DNA of 64,000 nucleotides from Bacteroidota bacterium (GTDB taxonomy: Bacteria; Bacteroidota; Bacteroidia; NS11-12g; UBA955): positions 1-64,000 of the forward strand of contig CANMBF010000005.1 of the NCBI GenBank assembly GCA_947496065.1, in the 5' to 3' direction. Below the pieces are notes generated by a model that made no database searches, was not told where the DNA came from, and was given only the letters and a program-made list of their open reading frames with translations. Below are positions 61,929-64,000 of this stretch, piece after piece (positions within the stretch are counted from its first letter, which is position 1; every line of letters starts with the position of its first letter). A program made the position numbers and the translations under genes.

Positions 61929-63455
61929 ATGCAAAAAAAGCAAAAGGCTTTCCTGATGATTTTAGATGGCTGGGGCATTGGCAAAAAAGATTTTACCGAT
62001 GCTATCTACAACGCCAATACACCCTATATAGATTCTTTATACCAAACGGCACCAAATACAACGCTTACGACTTTCGGCAATGCCGTAGGCTTGCCTGTTG
62101 GTCAAATGGGCAATAGCGAAGTTGGCCACATGAACCTTGGTGCTGGCAGAATTGTATGGCAACAATTGGCTTTAATTAACAAACAATTTGAAGATGGTTC
62201 TGCTGCAAAAAACGATACTTTAGAAAGCATTTCAAACTATTGTACTCAAAATAATAAACCCATGCACCTAATTGGTTTAGTGAGCAATGGTGGTGTGCAC
62301 AGCAGTTTAGAACACTTGATTCAGCTTTGCAAAATATTTACTGAAAAAGGTATAAAGGAAATCTATATACATGCTTTTACTGATGGAAGAGATACCGATC
62401 CTCGCAGTGGTAAAAACTTTATTAGCGAATTAGAAACCCGCATCGCCAGTACCAATGCAAAAATCGCTTCGATCATTGGCCGCTACTACGGCATGGACCG
62501 CGACAAACGTTGGGAACGCACTGCTTTGGCTTATCATTTAATGATCAATGGACAAGGCGAACATTACAACACTGCAAGCGAAGCCATTGATGCCAATTAC
62601 AAAGCAGGCTTGACAGATGAATTTGTAAAAGGATCGCTTATTTGCGATTCCAACGGTAACCCTATGGCGCAAATAAAAAATGGTGATGCCGTTTTTTGTT
62701 TTAATTTTAGAACGGATAGAGGTCGCCAAATCTCGCAAGTCTTAACCCAAATAGATGTGCCAGAGCAGCAGATGAAAACCATGGACATTAACTACACCAC
62801 CATGACCGAGTACGACGAAACGTACAAGGGCGTTAACATTGTTTTCAAATCGCAACACACCCATAATACACTAGGTGAAATTTTAAGTAACAATGGATAT
62901 ACGCAATTGCGTTCAGCAGAAACAGAAAAATATCCGCATGTTACTTTCTTTTTTTCAGGCGGTAGAGAACAGGCCTTTGAAGGTGAAACAAGAATAATGG
63001 AACCTTCACCAAAAGTACCCACTTACGATTTACAACCTGAAATGAGTGCAATGCCGCTAACTGAAAAAATATTGTCAGCCATTGAAAGCGAAGCCCATGA
63101 TTTTATTTGTTTGAATTTTGCCAATACCGATATGGTGGGTCATACTGGTGTTTGGGAAGCCATTGTCAAAGCGGCTGAAACCGTAGATGCTTGTGTGAAA
63201 AGAATTGTTGAAAAAGGCTTAGCACATGGCTATCAATTTATCATATTGGCCGACCATGGCAATGCCGATGAAGCGAAGAACCCTGACGGCACACCTAACA
63301 CTGCACACAGCATGAATCCTGTGCCTTGCTTTATCATTAGCGACAAGTGCACTCGCATTCCTAACCAAGGTAAATTAGCAGATGTAGCACCTACAATTTT
63401 AAAACTATTAGGTCTCGAAAAACCTGCTGAAATGGATGGCGACTATTTATTTTAA
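61929..63455 (+). CDS. gpmI: Phosphoglycerate mutase (2,3-bisphosphoglycerate-independent)
   Basis: 508 aa from ATG 61929; the longer frame to 61896 overlaps the promoter. LMILDGWGIGKKD, catalytic Ser 63 in GQMGNSEVGHMNLGAG, HAFTDGRDTDPRSG, GRYYGMDRDKRWER, FNFRTDRGRQIS and LADHGNADEAKN are all intact. It converts 3- to 2-phosphoglycerate in glycolysis and gluconeogenesis using two Mn ions. The downstream lipoprotein starts 12 bp later. Confidence 0.97.
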   Translation: MQKKQKAFLMILDGWGIGKKDFTDAIYNANTPYIDSLYQTAPNTTLTTFGNAVGLPVGQMGNSEVGHMNLGAGRIVWQQLALINKQFEDGSAAKNDTLESISNYCTQNNKPMHLIGLVSNGGVHSSLEHLIQLCKIFTEKGIKEIYIHAFTDGRDTDPRSGKNFISELETRIASTNAKIASIIGRYYGMDRDKRWERTALAYHLMINGQGEHYNTASEAIDANYKAGLTDEFVKGSLICDSNGNPMAQIKNGDAVFCFNFRTDRGRQISQVLTQIDVPEQQMKTMDINYTTMTEYDETYKGVNIVFKSQHTHNTLGEILSNNGYTQLRSAETEKYPHVTFFFSGGREQAFEGETRIMEPSPKVPTYDLQPEMSAMPLTEKILSAIESEAHDFICLNFANTDMVGHTGVWEAIVKAAETVDACVKRIVEKGLAHGYQFIILADHGNADEAKNPDGTPNTAHSMNPVPCFIISDKCTRIPNQGKLADVAPTILKLLGLEKPAEMDGDYLF

Positions 63456-63467
63456 AAAATCAAAGCA

Positions 63468-64000
63468 TTGAATTTACACTTTTCTCCTAAAAAGCTACCG
63501 AACACCCTTTTCATCATTACCATGATGGCTCTGTTTGCTTGTCAAAACAAAGTAAAACAACCTTTGAAGCCAATCAATGTATTTGACTTCCAAGCGTTTT
63601 TTAATTCTGAAATCAAACTATTAAACGACCAACACTTGAGCTTAACAAGGACCATTGTCGACAAAGAAAATGTTTTTTCGAATAACGAAAAACAACCCAA
63701 TTGGGCGAAAGAATTATTGGTGTTTAAATCGTTTTCCTTTATAAAACCGCAACAACGCGACCAATACGAAGTAGATACTTTAAGGTCAGAAAATGGCATC
63801 GTATTTATCACCTATAGCGCCAATAACCCAAGCCTTCAATTGCAGTTGGCCGAAGTAATGTACACCCCTGATAAAACCATCGAAAAAATAACTTTGGTAG
63901 TAAAATCTAACAGCAAAATAAGCGCGAATGATTTAACGTTAACCTATCTCCCGCAAAAGGGATATGGTATCAAAGGGGATGTCAACTCACGTGTTGCAGG
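63468..64000 (+). CDS. Predicted lipoprotein, 5' part only
   Basis: The open frame runs to the right edge, giving at least 177 codons. It starts at TTG 63468 (MNLHFSPKKLPNTLFII, then MMALFAC), a lipoprotein signal peptide with basic n-region and lipobox LFAC. The first ATG at about 63522 would leave only MMALFAC and so is unlikely. The mature part shows no recognised domain (INVFDFQAFFNSEIKLL). It is 12 bp after gpmI and probably in the same operon. Confidence 0.7.
   Translation, partial: MNLHFSPKKLPNTLFIITMMALFACQNKVKQPLKPINVFDFQAFFNSEIKLLNDQHLSLTRTIVDKENVFSNNEKQPNWAKELLVFKSFSFIKPQQRDQYEVDTLRSENGIVFITYSANNPSLQLQLAEVMYTPDKTIEKITLVVKSNSKISANDLTLTYLPQKGYGIKGDVNSRVA

Overview
The window is an ordinary chromosomal segment of a low-GC member of the Bacteroidota, probably Chitinophagales or Sphingobacteriales. 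Three things support this. Several secreted proteins end in type IX secretion (T9SS) C-terminal sorting domains. Many genes are preceded by the Bacteroidota promoter signature TTG-N17-23-TAnnTTTG and not by a Shine-Dalgarno sequence. The gene content also fits: bacillithiol synthase BshC, rpmB-rpmG-DUF4295-ftsY-rimO, DUF6427, DUF2452, M13 and M1 peptidase exoenzymes, and a Rho factor with a long Asn-rich insertion. I see no prophage, CRISPR array, transposase, plasmid gene or recognisable defence island.

Layout. 1-1080: 3' end of a T9SS-secreted FG-GAP-type protein. 1239-1800: tRNA-Pro(TGG) and tRNA-Arg(TCT) with hairpin terminators, then a 138-bp-period palindromic repeat. 1835-8479: threonine aldolase, a lipoprotein, and a minus-strand operon of a GltD-like iron-sulfur flavoprotein plus KorA and KorB (2-oxoacid:ferredoxin oxidoreductase). 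8480-9300: a gene-free stretch with a three-copy array of about 200-bp repeats. 9399-12035: GIY-YIG protein, DUF4173 membrane protein and GT32 glycosyltransferase. 12341-17221: a 1626-aa T9SS protein with a duplicated beta-helix module. 17680-24793: DUF4139 protein, secreted LRR protein, YigZ, RibD, PrmC and a small membrane protein. 24797-31552: RlmD, a periplasmic thioredoxin-like protein, DUF421, a stand-alone B12-binding/GTPase module of the IcmF type, Maf, a UbiA prenyltransferase, rhomboid and DUF1573. 31591-37284: M13 lipoprotein peptidase, polysaccharide deacetylase plus GT2, MiaE and an MFS transporter. 37348-46968: ribosomal proteins L28 and L33, DUF4295, FtsY, RimO, BshC, an OmpA-like barrel, MlaD, Rho and DUF2795. 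46975-57458: an unknown protein, HflX, an unknown secreted protein plus DUF6427, glutathione peroxidase, DUF2452, three small secreted unknowns and an M1 aminopeptidase. 57538-64000: a candidate metal-regulated feoAB operon, two glycosyltransferases, GpmI and the start of a lipoprotein.

How the genes work together. The Kor cluster links 2-oxoacid oxidation to ferredoxin and, by inference, to NAD(P)H through the adjacent flavoprotein. FtsY and the ribosomal proteins serve protein synthesis and targeting; PrmC, RlmD, RimO and MiaE modify the translation apparatus. FeoAB imports ferrous iron behind an inverted-repeat operator candidate. A large share of the remaining genes encode exported proteins: T9SS cargo, lipoproteins, peptidases and small cysteine-rich or repeat proteins.

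Start codons needed care. Several genes have only TTG or GTG starts (hflX, prmC, feoB, the DUF6427 gene, the UbiA gene and the last lipoprotein). Several -7 boxes lie only 4-11 nt before the start codon, suggesting leaderless or near-leaderless transcripts. The features most worth a second look are the truncated IcmF-like protein, the Rho insertion, the feo operator, the leaderless pattern, the six-repeat and cysteine-rich secreted proteins, and the two intergenic repeat arrays. None of these amounts to a clearly new multi-gene system.
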